Shown here: one piece after another, positions 50,403 through 63,435 of the stretch | How the letters are laid out: each line of letters starts with the position of its first letter | Position numbering within the stretch: the stretch's first letter is position 1 | NCBI RefSeq assembly: GCF_964340395.1 | Contig: NC_135555.1 | Location: 18,726,115-18,790,114 of the forward strand | Source of the DNA: Glandiceps talaboti | Lineage: Eukaryota > Hemichordata > Enteropneusta > Spengelidae | DNA length: 64,000 nucleotides | Reading direction: 5' to 3' | Notes under the pieces: generated by a model | Databases searched by the model: none | Seen by the model: only the letters and a program-made list of their open reading frames with translations | Told to the model about the DNA's origin: nothing | Program-made: the position numbers and the translations under genes

Positions 50403-52018
50403 AATTTTGGATTAGGAAGTTTTTGCTTGAAACAAGTGTTTGGAAAATTCCATTGTAGTGTTGTTTAAATCATGCTTTAAAAGCAGCTCTTCTAGTTCAT
50501 ACATTGACATACCCTGTTCACCCCTATTCATTAGAATAGTCTGACCCATCCAATGAAAATATCAGATGGAATCTACTGAATTGCTAAGATTTATAGGGTG
50601 AACAGAGTGTCATTGTGAGGGACTTGTCCAACTTTACTTACAATACAGTTCTCTTGGTGTTGAAAACTTAAAAGACATTTTTGGCAACGCTGAAAACACT
50701 GGGCACAAAATAAATGTTGTTTCACTGGCCTGTTTTGAAGGCAATGTTGCAGACTGTGATGTTAGAGTTAGGGATGTGAGAGTACAGGGAAAAGTTGTTG
50801 AAATTAAGATTTAACACCCAGTGTTTTTTTGAGTAAGCCAATATTTTATCTTTGTCATCTACGCACAAACCGTATTTTCGCAAAATGATATAAAAGAGCA
50901 TTTGCCACTTTTGTTACAAAAAACCATCTGTTTGAGACTGGTTTAAATTTAATATAACCTCATTTACCCTCTCTATGGCTGAATGAGATATAATCATACT
51001 CAACTCTTGTTGTCATGACAACATTTCTGAAGCTGAGCGAATACCATTTGGCATGTATTCTGTATTGCAAGATCAAAATCTTCTTTTATTGCAACTTTAC
51101 TGTGTGTATACGTATGAAATTTGTATATTGGCCATCAATGACATGCAAATAAAATAACCATTTCCCCTTTGAATTACAAACTATTGCTTCCCCCCCCCCC
51201 CATGAACCAGTTGGCCATTTAAACTAAATTTTATGTATCATGTCCAATATTTTCAAAACTACATAAAAAAGCAAATAAAATGGCCTTTTCCCAGTCACTT
51301 TAAAGTTGTTACTTTCGCAAACCTGCTGGCCATTAAAACTGAAGTTTAAGTATCATGTCCAATATTTCCAAAAGTACATATTATGAAATGGAGCCCCCTT
51401 CACTATTTTCACTAACAATCAGGCCATCAATTTTATGCATTGTGTTCCATATTCCAAATGATAATGAATCTCTATAAATCTCCAATATTGAAACAGACTA
51501 TAACAACATGATCAGTAATGTATTACCACCTCGAGTGATGTTTCACCTGTTCTAATGAAGGGGCTGCTTTGTGAAATTTAGTCTGCTTCTTCTATTGTGT
51601 TATGCTAGGCAGAAATTTACTTTCAGAGATTTAAACTTTGTTGGGTTATCTTGAGATAGGGTAGCCTGGATTACATGTTGACAAAGTCACTGCACCGTGT
51701 AGTTGAACTGGACCAAGTTTGTCTCTAGAGGGCGCTGTTTATTGAAAAGCTGGCTGTCAATCAAATTTTTCAAGGCTATAGTTGAAACTGTTGCATCATT
51801 TTAGATATCATATGAATTCATGAATCTAATGTTTCTCATTGTACCCTTTGTAAGAATCTTCATACAAAAGCTCTTTCTTGAATATGATTTCCCCAGTTAT
51901 TTTGACAAGCCATCATAGTGACACGAATCTGACAAGTTGATTTTGTACTGTCATTTCATCACAGCATGTATTGAGTTTTTTGTTGAACTGGGAAACATCA
52001 TGTGTATGTTGATATTAA

Positions 52019-52024
52019 AATAAA
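52019..52024 (+). terminator. NPEPL1 polyadenylation signal (AATAAA), distal
   Basis: Hexamer about 1.6 kb after the stop, followed by a U-rich stretch (TTATTGTTTTATTTG, then TTTTTTTCTC). Earlier AATAAA words exist in the UTR, for example near 50710 and 51147, so shorter transcripts are possible. Confidence 0.45.
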
Positions 52025-52343
52025 TGTTCAAAGAAAAATAATGGAAACTTATTGTTTTATTTGAAAATTTACATTTTTTTTCTCTTTTTTTTCTGGAAAT
52101 AACTTGTTTGAGGGTTATAAAGACCATCCAGGCAGGAGTATTTTCATTTAACTTTTTCTAGCAACAGAAGACTGGTTTCCGGTCCTATATCAGCTTCGAA
52201 AATTTTTGAAACCCTGGGCGTAGCGAGGAGATTGGACTGGAAACAGTCTGCTGAACTTGTAGTGCTTATGCATGTTGGTGACATCAAAAGTTCGATGTAG
52301 GGTTGAAAACTTTTGTCTCAGACACCCACAAAGGCATTTCAAC

Positions 52344-52703
52344 CACAGGGTGCTCAGGCTCATTTAGTTCTGTTTACAAATATAAACAAAACAAAATAAA
52401 CATACAAGTAAACAAACAAACAAACAAACAAACAAAAACTGACAAATGAGTAGATACATACATGAGTAAACGACAACAAACCAATGAACAACCAAACACT
52501 GCCCCCCCCCCCCCAAATGGTCACGGTTATATGTGACCATTTCGGGGGGGGGGGGTTGTTTGGTTGTTCGTTGGTTTGTTGTCGTTTACTCATGTATGTA
52601 TCTACTCATTTGTCAGTTTTTGTTTGTTTGTTTGTTTACTTGTATGTTTATTTTGTTTTGTTTATATTTGTAAACAGAACTAAATGAGCCTGAGCACCCT
52701 GTG
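52344..52703. repeat. Near-perfect hairpin of about 360 bp
   Basis: Left arm 52344-52524 and right arm 52533-52703 are inverted copies around an 8-nt loop (GGTTATAT). Both include CACAGGGTGCTCAGGCTCAT and GTAAACGACAACAAACCAA. They differ mainly in the number of CAAA units, the length of the C/G run and a few substitutions near the run. Both strands encode the same 28-residue C-terminus ending VNRTK. Confidence 0.95.
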
Positions 52704-53304
52704 TTTCAACTTGCTAAATTTGATTTTTCTTATTCGATATAATTCACTTTCAAAATTATGCTGTATTACCACACTTGCCTCTATCATGAAGGAAAAAGTA
52801 ATAACTCATTGAACACTTCAAGTTTAGAAAAAAATTTACCAACATTTTCTGCCAGTGTTCAATTTTTCCCATATCTGTCTATCACTTTTTTCTTCAATTT
52901 TTCATCTATTTTGTATTCAATATTACTACACCGTTACCCAAGAGAAATATCCGTGGCCGTGAACGAGCCTACAAACATTTTCACGGGTCACCGTGAAACA
53001 AGGTCATAACATTGAACTCCTGTGCAAACATGTTTATCCATTTACTGTTTATAGAAATAAATAAAATGACATAAACAAGCTAAGCTTTTTGGCAATCGTT
53101 TTGTCGTTTCAAAAAGCAAATTTAAATGCACTGTTGCGAATGCATCATTGGCGATCGAGACTAACAAACTCGAATATTGACATACTCTGCATATTACAAA
53201 GCAAAGGCAAAGGTCAAACGTGTCAGGTGATGTGAATGTTTATCGTCGCTGTACACTTCATCAGCAGCACGCGTCAGACTAGTCGGCCATTAAAACTTTG
53301 AAGT

Positions 53305-55191
53305 ATGTTGGCAATAGCAAGGAATTCCTGCAAATTGCGATGCAGTAGAGTACTAGCTTATAGTAGTAAGTAATATTTAAAAATTGTCGGTGAGATGTGT
53401 GCGACGAAGTAGTTTGTGCGCTTGAACAGTCGACTGTCTCGGACTCGGTGACATGGGAGTGTGTGGGTTTGGGTTTGAACACAAGCCGAAGTTTGAGCAT
53501 GTCAATTGTCATGGACGGAATGATTGATATACTCGCATTGCAACAATAAGAGGATGCTGTATGATCTAACTGCCTCATAAATGAGGCATGCAACCTTTCT
53601 GAATGGATATATTTCCATAATATCACGACTTTGTCCAACTGGGAGAAAGATAGCCAGAGATCGCCACGTATTAAATTCACAGGGTGAATCTGAAAGAATT
53701 TAACGTTGGAAGTGAAGTGACTTCCACTTTGACTTTGGTAAACGTCCTGTTTTTATAACTTCATCCTTGTCTAAAAACTCGAGACTTTAGGGGTACAGTA
53801 AACGTTGATAAGAAGCCCCCCCCCCGCATCTTGCGGATTGTCATCTCTGAAACTCAAATATGGAGAATAGAATCACTGACGTGCTGTCGTAAACTCAAAA
53901 TTGAAGGATAGAATCAGTTAGAGGGGAGTTGATTTTACATAATTAATTTAGCAAATATAATTTGTTTTAGCAATTTAGCATCATAGTCAGGCTATCAATT
54001 TTAGAATTTAGTAGTGGCATAGGTGCTACACATGTAGACAATGACAATGTACTGACATAAATATTGCACTACAGACTACAGTACAGTGCATTCTATTATC
54101 TGTTAGATTTGTTGACAAACTCAATCCAGGGTCCGCGTCCACGAGTACACAGGACAGGGGATGTCTTCCACATACATGTAACATATAGATTGTTTGATTA
54201 TATCCTCAGTTCCATAACCCAGTTCCACAAAATGGGCTGTGTATAGTAAAATTGTGTTGATCGTTATCACCATTCATATGGTGTTAGGTGTCCCTTGGAG
54301 GAATTATACTGTATAATTCCTCCAAGGGTGTCCACAGTGAAACTCATTTACTAAATTGAAGGTGGTTGGATCCGAGGGTTGGATACATTGTGTATGGTGA
54401 AGATGTGGTGGATGTTGGGTCATGATGGGGTGGGGATGTGGTGGTCACAGGTAATTGGTGTATTCAAAATACAACCTAGACACTGCAAAAATTCAAAAAC
54501 TAGTAGTCAAAAGCCTGTACTTTTCAGCCAAAGATTAGGGATCAAATGTCAACAGTGTATTCAGCTAGACAAAGGGAGCCAAAAGTCTCAGAAAAAAATA
54601 TCATAAATGGCAACTGTGATGATATATTGTCCAAATATATGGGGTCAAAAGTCACAATGTGTGCATTCAAATCAAAGATATGGTCCAATATTTACATAAT
54701 GAAACATCAATATTCTACAAGGAGGGGGGTCAAAAAACTTTGGTGTATGTCTATATACCCTTACTATTAGTATTATATGTTGGTATCCCCATGGGGTCAA
54801 CTGTCATAAGTCTGTGTGCAGAACAATATATTAGTAGTCTGGATGCTAACGTGGTTTCTAACTGTGAGTGGAGGTGTAAATAGTAGTGATACTGTATAGG
54901 AGCTAGCCTAAGAACACAACAGTAGTACAAACTTTGAAGCTGACAAGTATTAAATTTACTATTGACTTTTGTTCCAAACACAGCTTTGAAAATATTACCT
55001 GAAATTTCGACTTCACACTTTAACAGACTTTGTCAACATGTACAATTGTGACCTTATTTTGTTTAATTAAACATGTCCACTACATAATTGTTTCATGGTG
55101 ACCTTGTGTCAGCTTTTAAGATTGTAGCACAGTGTTACCTGATAAGGGACCAAGCTGTTGCGGTGCTAAGCCAATACCATTTAGCCATAGA

Positions 55192-55227
<36 letters not shown>

Positions 55228-58217
55228 AATGTCCAGATAATCAAATAGCAATTTATATAAAAGTGTTTACTTCAGAGAAATTTTGCATAAATGTGGCTTT
55301 TTCTTAAGGATTTAGTTGTGGGTATATGTTTGCTGTCAGTGGACTATGGTCAATGGTAAACAGACATAATTCACAGCAAGATGCAGAATCCAAACAAATA
55401 GTGCAAGTATGACAGATGTAGATAGATGTACTATACCAGTTAGTCTAACTCCTGACCACCATGTCGCATTTAACATGAATGTACGCTATGTTTCTTCACA
55501 TCACACATTATGTAAATGTGTGAAGATACCATAGTGTAAGATAACAGTAGAGTAAAATTGGAACACTTTCATCAGGAACTAGATGTAGACTACTAATACT
55601 ATAGGGTGTATTGAAACACTTTTGACATCTCTCTGAGTGTTATTGATATGGGATAAATGTATGTCACTGTCAGTATACTAAGTAATAGATAGTCAAGGAG
55701 TTTGGGAGGGTTATGTGCCAATAAACGAGGGGCTGTAGCCCCCAAGTTTTGGGCACATAACCCTACTGAACGAGTTGTCTATCTTACTTATACTATGGCG
55801 TGATTGGCTCAAATGAGTCTTTTTCAACATTTTGTGTAATTTGTTGCATGCAAATTGAGTGTTGAGCATAATATAGGTCACACCCCTAAGAAAGAGTGGG
55901 TTATGGCTCCATATAACCAACCAAAATCAAGGCCTCTGATTGGCCAAGTCGTCTAGCCATAGTATAATAGTTCATAGGTCAGTTTGTAAGTCCACATAAC
56001 CCATTTCCATGTACTATTTATAGAGTTAGTAATTGAGAACAGACCAGCTGTTAAAATCACTTGGAGTCCTAGACCTTTCTTTATACTGCTGGATTAGAAT
56101 AATCCAGAACCAACCATACATAGTCCAATGCACTTCACACATTTGAGGTGACATTAGGCCTACAAAAATCATTTTGTTCCAGTTACCTGACTCCACCTAG
56201 TTTTTTTTACATATTTGTGAAAGAATAAATGAAATAAAATAGTGAAAATTGTGAAGTCGTGGGAGAAATAGTGGATGCAGAAACTGACATCAAAAAGACA
56301 ATATGAAACTGTTCTTCCAATCTGTAATGGCTGTACATCTGATTGGAACAAACCAATACCACAGAGACCATGTAAACAACAATGGAAAATATAACTACCT
56401 GACCTAGACACTCACACATGAAAAACAAAAATTATATATACCCCACCTATTCTAAAATTGAGCTGAGCGTAATCAGAACCACAATTTTTTTAAGGCCTTA
56501 TACATGTAGACACTAGTATGCATTCTTTTACTACTTATGTGATATTCAACTGGACTGGAGACAAGAAGTCAAGGAACACTAAAACCAAACCTATTTCATA
56601 CTTTGTGCTGAAGTTATAATGTAGGGATCCCCAAGGAATTATCAGCATACTGCATTTACATACATGTACATATACACATATATTTGCATACATGCATATT
56701 ACTTGTTATTTTTATCTCGATCATCACATGTGGTATGTATCTATCATTGCTGTCATTAGTAATAAAATACAAATGCACATTGAGGTTTCTTAAAGGTGTG
56801 TAAGGCTGATTAATTAATCACAGTGATATATCATATGGAATAACATTGATTCCAATAACAGTAAGCCTCACCACAAGTAACTGTTAGAGCGCCCTCTTTC
56901 TCTACCATTATCTCCCCCCCCCCACACACACCCAGGAGTAGCTGTTCACTCTATTTTCTTTGCCATCACCATATTCCCTAATACTTATGAGCAGCTCTCT
57001 CTCCCTCTCCCTCCCCCTCCTTACCCCCCTTCCCCGACATTACCAAATTCACCCTGCATATACCCGCCCTCCCTTCCTGCCTATCATTACCCCATTTCCC
57101 TGCACACTTCTTCCCACCCCAAAATTACCCCATTTCCCCCTACACACACACCACAAGTCGCTGCCCACTCTCCCTTTCCTTCCATCATTCTCCCATCCCC
57201 CACTTCTTTCTCACTGCAAATCTGCTTTCTGACATGCCTACATTGTACAACCAGGCCACTCGTTGTACATTACATTTTAGTATAAAAAAGATATCATAAT
57301 TGATCTCTAGTCAATGAATAATCCCTTTTTATTTAATCTGTATTAATTATCTGTATTCTTTGTTGTCCTGTACAGCACTGCCATCGCAGAAGACAGCCAA
57401 TGATATTCCAGAAATGCCACCATGTGACTTCAAACCAGATCCGTTCACAGTAAGGACTTTCAGCTGTCTAAATAAAATGCTGATATAGTGTTTGTTAAAG
57501 GGGGGGGGGGGAGGCCCACTATAACTTATGCAATCCCCTTGCACTAAAGGCTCAGTAAAAACATGTAACAGACTTGACTTCACATCCCTTGAGTAAACCT
57601 GAGGACTCAGATTGAAAGCTAGGATTAATCAAAGTATTTTGGTGTGCAGTATAAAGTTTGATTTATTTGTAACAACAATTGTGTTCTCTCAGCTGGTATT
57701 CATAACCTAATATAAAATAGTAGTTCTTGGCTGATTGCAATGACTATTTCTTTTAGAGTAAGAGTATCATCAGAATTTCTGAACTTTTGTTTTTGTGCAA
57801 ACAACAAACAAACAAAGTAGATTTTAGATTTCATCACCATTATTCAACAAAATTAATTGAGCTCTGATTATCTTTATTAACAATGTTATGAATGCTGTAT
57901 TTACCTGTACGCATTCTTCACATACATGTATATGCACTTGCAAACATGCACGCATGTCGTTTGGGTGGGCATGCACACACATACATTTTTGTACACACAC
58001 ACACACACACAGGCATGCACACAGCATGCACACACAAAGACAGACAGACAGACAGAAAGACAGACACAAACATATACCCATGCAATATACCTATTCCAAA
58101 CAGACAGCTCAGACACAGATACCCATGCAATATTCCTATTATCCTAAACAGACATACAGACACACACACATATATTAATGCACGCGCACATGCACAGACA
58201 CGCACACACACACACAA

Positions 58218-58297
<80 letters not shown>

Positions 58298-61200
58298 ATA
58301 CCAATGCAATATTCCTGTAATCCTAAACACTATCAAAACTTTTGTTTTCAGGGTATGGGTTATGATGAAGCTAGGAAAATCAGAAAAGACAACCTTCATT
58401 CAAGTCTTGTGACGTACTACAGAAATCCAGTGTACATGACACAGGGTCACATGCAATGGTTGTTTGACAGTACAGGAAAACGATACTTGGACCTTTTTGC
58501 TGGTATTGTTACTGTCAGTGTAGGACACTGTCATCCGTAAGTTTAATTTGCTAATCTTCACGACCCAGATATAGCTTTTGCAGACCTAGGTTGTATGGCA
58601 GAGGAGGGCTCATAAGCTGTACTGCCCAGGTCTGCAAAACCTATAACCCATAAAGGTTTTATCATATACCCAAAGCAGTCTGCTGTCTAAACCAATTTGA
58701 CTCACCACTGACACACACAATTTCTAGTGATGCACCAAATTTTGGTGTTCTTGTATCTCTTACTATGTGGTGACTCACAAGAAATGCCAGTTTTTATCAT
58801 TTTGACTCACAACAACACAATTTGGCTATCATTAGAGGACACACTGACCCTATATAGTGGCACAGAAACATCATCCCAGTGTAATAGAAGAAGGCAATCT
58901 GGTCAACCTTGAAAAGATTAAATCAGAAATCTAATCATTGCTTTGTCTGGACCCTGGACGTACCCTGTGCACGTCATCGGATGTTTTTCAATGCAAGAAC
59001 TGAATGCAAGAATTGCTTAGTTAGAATTATTGAAAAAGAAATATTTGAGTTTTAAATTATGATTAGTGCTGCTTGAGTGCTATTTGAAAAAAAAAAGTTG
59101 TATAATAATTTATAACTCTCAGTCGTAGTATTGGTTAGATTACTCTACATGCATCACTTTCTGTTGATGTTTTTCTTGTGAAGGAAAGTGAAGGCAGCTT
59201 TGGACAATCAGTTGACCAAACTGTGGCATACAACCAGTATCTATATGTACCCTACAGTTCATGAATATGCTGAGAAATTAGTTTCAAAGCTGCCTGGCAA
59301 TCTGAAGGTAAGAGTTGTCCGTTCAACAAGTTACTCTTTGATACTAGTGATGTTATAGTCTTTCAGTGCATTCAGCCTTTATACATGTAGTGGTTAGGTG
59401 TAAAAAAAAAATTATTTGGTTCCGGTTACCCGACCCCACCTAGTTTTTCACTGCCAACCCAAAAATTCTTTTTATGTATTCGAGAAAAAAAAATCACGAA
59501 ATTTGTGAAGTCTCGCAAGAAACAGTGGATGCAGAAACTGATATCAACTTTAAAAAGACAATATAGAACTGCTCTTCCAATTTGTTCTGGCTGGAATCTG
59601 ATGGGAAGAAACCAATAACACAGAGACCATATGGAAAGCAATGGAAAACATAATTTCTTGAACTAGATACATATGAAAAAAAGTTTTAAAAAAAATAAAT
59701 TAAAAATCTACCTACCCCACCGATACCAAACGTGAATGTCGGCACCACACAATTTTTTTAGACCTTTGAATCTGTAGATTGAAGATTGAGCTTCGCCACT
59801 GTCGTTTATTTCTGAATGACTTAAGTCCTCAGGCAAGATTTTAACTATGACTGTGCTTTAGATCAACCCAGCTGTATAATTTGGGACCTGGTAGGATAGA
59901 GGTTACTATGTGAATGCTTTAATCCTATGCGCTTACATAGCCTGCAATGGATTATATGCTCCCCAGGGAATGAGGAAGTATAAGGTGCTTTTATGTTGTC
60001 ATTGATCTGTGCCAGGGGTAATAACTGTGAGTGCCTTGAGCTGTCAGAAGAAAAGGCTCAATAGGGTACTAAGGGCTTACATGAGAGTGCGAGGAGTTGT
60101 CTGAAAGCATTAGTGCCATAGAAAGGGATGTAAGGGGTTGTTTAATAGGGTAAGTCTTGCTGATTGGGGGAGGGGGCAAGGGGTTGTTGAATAGGGTAAG
60201 TCTTGCTGAGAATGGGGGAGGGGGGCAAGGGGTTGTCATAAGTGTTGCTGAGGTGGGGGGGGGGCAAGCAGTTGTCGAATAGGGTAAATCTTCTAATAGG
60301 GCGAGTCTTGCTCAGTAGTGTTGTAATGGGTTGTCTGATAGGATAAGTCTGGCTGAGTAGGGGTGCAAGGAGTTGTCTGGAAGGTGTAGTGTTCATGTAA
60401 AGGGGTGTAAGGGGTTGTCTAATAGGGTACCAAGGGCTTATACATAAAGGGGTGCAAAGGGTTGTCTAATAGGGTACCAAGGGTTTACATAAAGGGGTGC
60501 AAAGGGTTGTCTAATAGGGTACCAAGGGCTGACATACAGGGGTGCAAAGGCTTGTCTAATAGGGTACCAAGGGTTTATACATAAAGGGGTGTAATGGGTT
60601 GTCTAATAGGGTACCAAGGGTTTACATAAAGGGGTGCAAAGGGTTGTCTAATAAGGTACCAAGGGCTGACATACAGGGGTGCGAAGGGTTGTCTAATAGG
60701 GTACCAAGGGCTTATACATAAAGGGGTGTAAGGGGTTGTCTAAGGGTACCAAGGGCTTACATAACGGGGTGCAAAGGGTTGTCTAATACTAGGGTACCAA
60801 GGGCTTATCCATAAACGGGTGTAATGGGTTGTCTAATAGGGTACCAAGGGCTTATACATAAATGGGTGTAATGGGTAGTCTAATAGGGTACCAAGGGCTG
60901 ACATACAGGGGTGTAAAGGGTTGTCTAATAGGGTACCAAGGGTTTATACATAAAGGGGTGTAATGGGTTGTCTAATAGGGTACCAAGGGCTGACATACAG
61001 GGGTGTAAAGGGTTGTCTAAGGGTACCAAGGGCTTATGTAAAGGGGTGCAAAGGGTTGTCTAATAGGGTACCAAGGCTGACATACAGGGGTGTAAAGGGC
61101 TGTCTGAAAGTTTTTAATTCGATGCATGGTAGCTTATGAGATGTTATCCAGAACAAATCAAACTTTAAATATGATGAAATGTAGTCACCATAATGTGCAT

Positions 61201-63081
61201 CATACTATTGAAAGGAATCTGTCAATTATGTTATTCTAGTATACAGTACTACATGTATACCATTCTTCTCTTCCATTCCAGATGGTATATTTTGTAAACA
61301 GTGGATCTGAAGCAAATGATTTGGCAATGTTAATGGCAAGACTACACACCGGAGCCTTTGATATTATTTCACTGAGGTATGTACATGTACCTGAGGTGTT
61401 GAGTTATCACCTGATTGGGAATAGAGAGCTTTAGGTGCTCATTAGCATACGTATGTGCGTCAGGAGTGTAATCATGTAGGTGTAAAACGATATAATGCGA
61501 TTGTGATAAAATACACAACACATGAAAGGCTTCATTCAAATCACAAATGCTTAAAATGCTGAACATGCACTGCTCTTGGATAATTGCTATTCTTAAAACA
61601 TACAGTTCTTGACCTGAATTACCTAAAACGTTTCACAAAAGGAAGTAATTCAGAAAGGCTATGTGCTCAGTGTGATACGTCTGCAATGATTTGTTTATAT
61701 TTTGCCAGACAAACAGGCATAATACAGTGACTCAGTAGAGTTTATCAGGGGTTTTACAGTTACATGTAGACTGTCCTTTTAATGTTCAGGTGGCTGCTGT
61801 GGAATGTGTACATTGCCTGCGAATCACATGACTATGACGCTATGCATATACAACATATGTAATTACTTGCAGCTGAACCTCGGTAATAAATTGTCATTGA
61901 TGTTGTAATAATTGACAGACAAACTGAAAATGATCATGAACTTGGCCGACATGTGCTCACTTCTAAAATGTTTGAAATAATGATGTTTAGTAAACTAGCT
62001 ATTAGTGTATACTTTGTCACTATTAAAACTCATTTAATTTCTCTTCCTACCATAGAAATGCATATCATGGTATGAGCCCATACACCTTTGGTTTAACTGC
62101 CCTGGGTAATTGGACCTACAATATGGCTAGTGGATTTGGAATCAAAAACTCAGTGAATGCTGATGTTTTCCGTGGTCCATGGGGTGGTTCCCAGTGTAGG
62201 GATTCACCAGTACAGGTAAGCCTATGATTTCTATGGTTCATTGGATATTTCCCAATGCAGGGGTTCATCATGTCTGGAATACATCAAATCTTATTTTCTT
62301 TTCTACTATAGGGCAATACCAAAATGTTCCATATTATAAGGCAGCACTATAGGGATCTTATTGTTATTGTGCAGGGCAACTCTGTAGGGATGGTATAGTC
62401 CAAGAGGGAACCCTATTGGGTCGAAATCACAGTCATGTAGGGCAACACTATAGGGCTGCTATTGCTGTCCTCTTTCACATTAATGGCCATATAACAGTTT
62501 TTCAGAAAACACTCAATTGCTGTCTTGTAGGAGAATCCTGTAAGGTCCATACATTTATTACAGTATAGGGGTATTTAACACTTGCAAGTTGGCAAGCCTA
62601 TATGCTATTTCATTACTGTTGTCGAGTAATTCTCGGAACCTGCAATAACATCTGACCTCTTGGTAGATGGTCAAAAGAGAACAAGGTCAACTTATTCGCA
62701 TGTTTAGCGCATGGAGCGGAAGTCTATGTGTCGACCAAGAAATTGAAATGTTCGTTATCATTATTTCATTATTTCAAAGAAATGTTCGTTACTATCACAA
62801 AGCACCTTAGGTGGTACAATTGTTTTTCAGGTACTGAGAATTCACAAACTGTTGTTAGAATCACTTCACCATAGATCATGAAATCATTACGTACAATCGT
62901 GACCCTAGTGTCTATGGCACAATGTAAGAATGTGTTGTTTTTCAATTCATAGACCATTAGGAAGTGTGACTGTGCAGCAGGCCAATGTCACGCCAAGGAT
63001 ATGTATGTGGAACAGTTGAAGGACCTTCTTAGATATACCTGTCCAAAGAAAGTAGCTGGCTTTTTTGCTGAACCCGTTCAG
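53305..63081 (+). CDS. AGXT2: AGXT2, mitochondrial alanine-glyoxylate aminotransferase 2; exons 1-7, 3' part beyond the window
   Basis: Exons: 53305-53365, 57376-57449, 58352-58536, 59184-59307, 61282-61376, 62056-62215, 62953-63081; 828 nt (276 codons), all GT-AG, phases consistent. The enzyme is a PLP-dependent class III aminotransferase of the mitochondrial matrix acting on alanine/glyoxylate, beta-aminoisobutyrate and dimethylarginines. The start is chosen because exon 1 encodes an Arg-rich, acid-free presequence ([20 protein letters not shown]) that joins in frame to MPPCDFKPD. Conserved stretches: [33 protein letters not shown] (154-160, cofactor phosphate region), [18 protein letters not shown] and FFAEPVQ. 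The human protein is 514 aa, so about 240 residues, including the PLP lysine, are missing to the right. Exon 1 is the least certain, as it rests on presequence character and phase. Confidence 0.93.
54292..54328. repeat. Perfect 18-bp palindrome with a 1-nt loop
   Basis: CCCTTGGAGGAATTATAC, T, then its exact inverse GTATAATTCCTCCAAGGG, in AGXT2 intron 1. Confidence 0.95.
55196..55227. repeat. (CAA)n microsatellite, AGXT2 intron 1
   Basis: About ten CAA units. Confidence 0.95.
55690..55975. mobile_element. MITE-like foldback element, AGXT2 intron 1
   Basis: Two nested inverted pairs: GAGGGTTATGTGCC / GGGCACATAACCCT (about 55708 and 55753), and TATACTATGGCGTGATTGGC (55790) with CTGATTGGCCAAG...GCCATAGTATA (55937-55968). 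No coding potential. Confidence 0.6.
56153..56500. mobile_element. MITE family A, copy 3, AGXT2 intron 1
   Basis: Ends ATTAGGCCTACAAAAATC and AATTTTTTTAAGGCCTTA. Contains CCAGTTACCTGACTCCACCT and the shared interior AATTGTGAAGTCGTGGGAGA. Same orientation as copies 2 and 4. Confidence 0.75.
57980..58295. repeat. (CA)n-rich microsatellite, AGXT2 intron 2
   Basis: CA/AGAC-rich sequence with two pure CA runs, and a duplicated CCATGCAATATNCCTATT block (58078, 58121). It ends about 55 nt before exon 3. Overlapping Thr/His frames are repeat translations. Confidence 0.9.
59394..59767. mobile_element. MITE family A, copy 4, AGXT2 intron 4
   Basis: TTAGGTGTAAAAAAAAAATT then ATTTGGTTCCGGTTACCCGA at the left; GGCACCACACAATTTTTTTA at the right. 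The interior GTGAAGTCTCGCAAGAAACA matches copy 2 closely. Confidence 0.8.
60050..61105 (+). repeat. Minisatellite, unit about 42-47 bp, roughly 20 copies, AGXT2 intron 4
   Basis: Consensus pieces are GGGTTGTCTAATAGGGTACC, AAGGGCTTATACATAAAG and GGGTGTAA. Units vary by TTACAT/TTATACAT/TGACATAC endings and TAAGG/CAAAGG/TAATGG. The first units (60050-60400) are more diverged, with GTAAGTCTTGCTGA blocks. Confidence 0.95.
62230..62580 (+). repeat. Degenerate tandem repeat, AGXT2 intron 6
   Basis: Several imperfect copies of GTAGGGCAACACTATAGGG followed by CTGCTATTGCTGT-like sequence, at 50-80 bp spacing. It starts just after the exon-6 donor. Confidence 0.5.
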
Positions 63082-63435
63082 GTAAGATAGTGTACAGAGA
63101 GTTAACAAGTATGGGATCTTAAAATTGAGAACTCGAATGCTGTTACAGTTTCATTTATGCTGAAAACTTGTATTTTACAGCACCATCCACGACACGTTGT
63201 CAAGACAACCTGTGATATTTAAAAGTGCATCTTTTTGTGTTAGCGTATGCCCTCATTTCTTGTCAACTTGTAAACACTTCTTTGAAAAAGTATACTTCTA
63301 GTATGGAATAAGTATTTTGTTAAGTATACTTTTTACTGGTCCATTTTGTTAAGGGTATGTCTATTAGTCTATGTGCACATGGCCACTTCATAACGTGTCT
63401 TCTGTGTTTACAACATGTTATGTTTTTATACCTGT

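Larger units (their letters stand above)
50403..53304. other. NPEPL1 3' UTR and NPEPL1-AGXT2 intergenic region
   Basis: No exon was recognised. 50403 to about 52040 reads as a long 3' UTR with an imperfect tandem repeat (51128-51480; shared block TATCATGTCCAATATTT). A near-perfect hairpin (52344-52703) follows, then 600 bp of unremarkable AT-rich sequence up to AGXT2. Confidence 0.55.

Noticed and set aside
56960-57232. 90-codon Pro/Ser/Leu-rich frame
   Set aside because: Low-complexity pyrimidine-rich stretch in AGXT2 intron 1. It cannot be spliced to the AGXT2 presequence in the required phase, and exon 1 at 53305 already fits.
57888-58320. His/Thr-rich frames and Cys/Val-rich antisense frames
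   Set aside because: CA-repeat translations. The coding part in this area begins at 58352.
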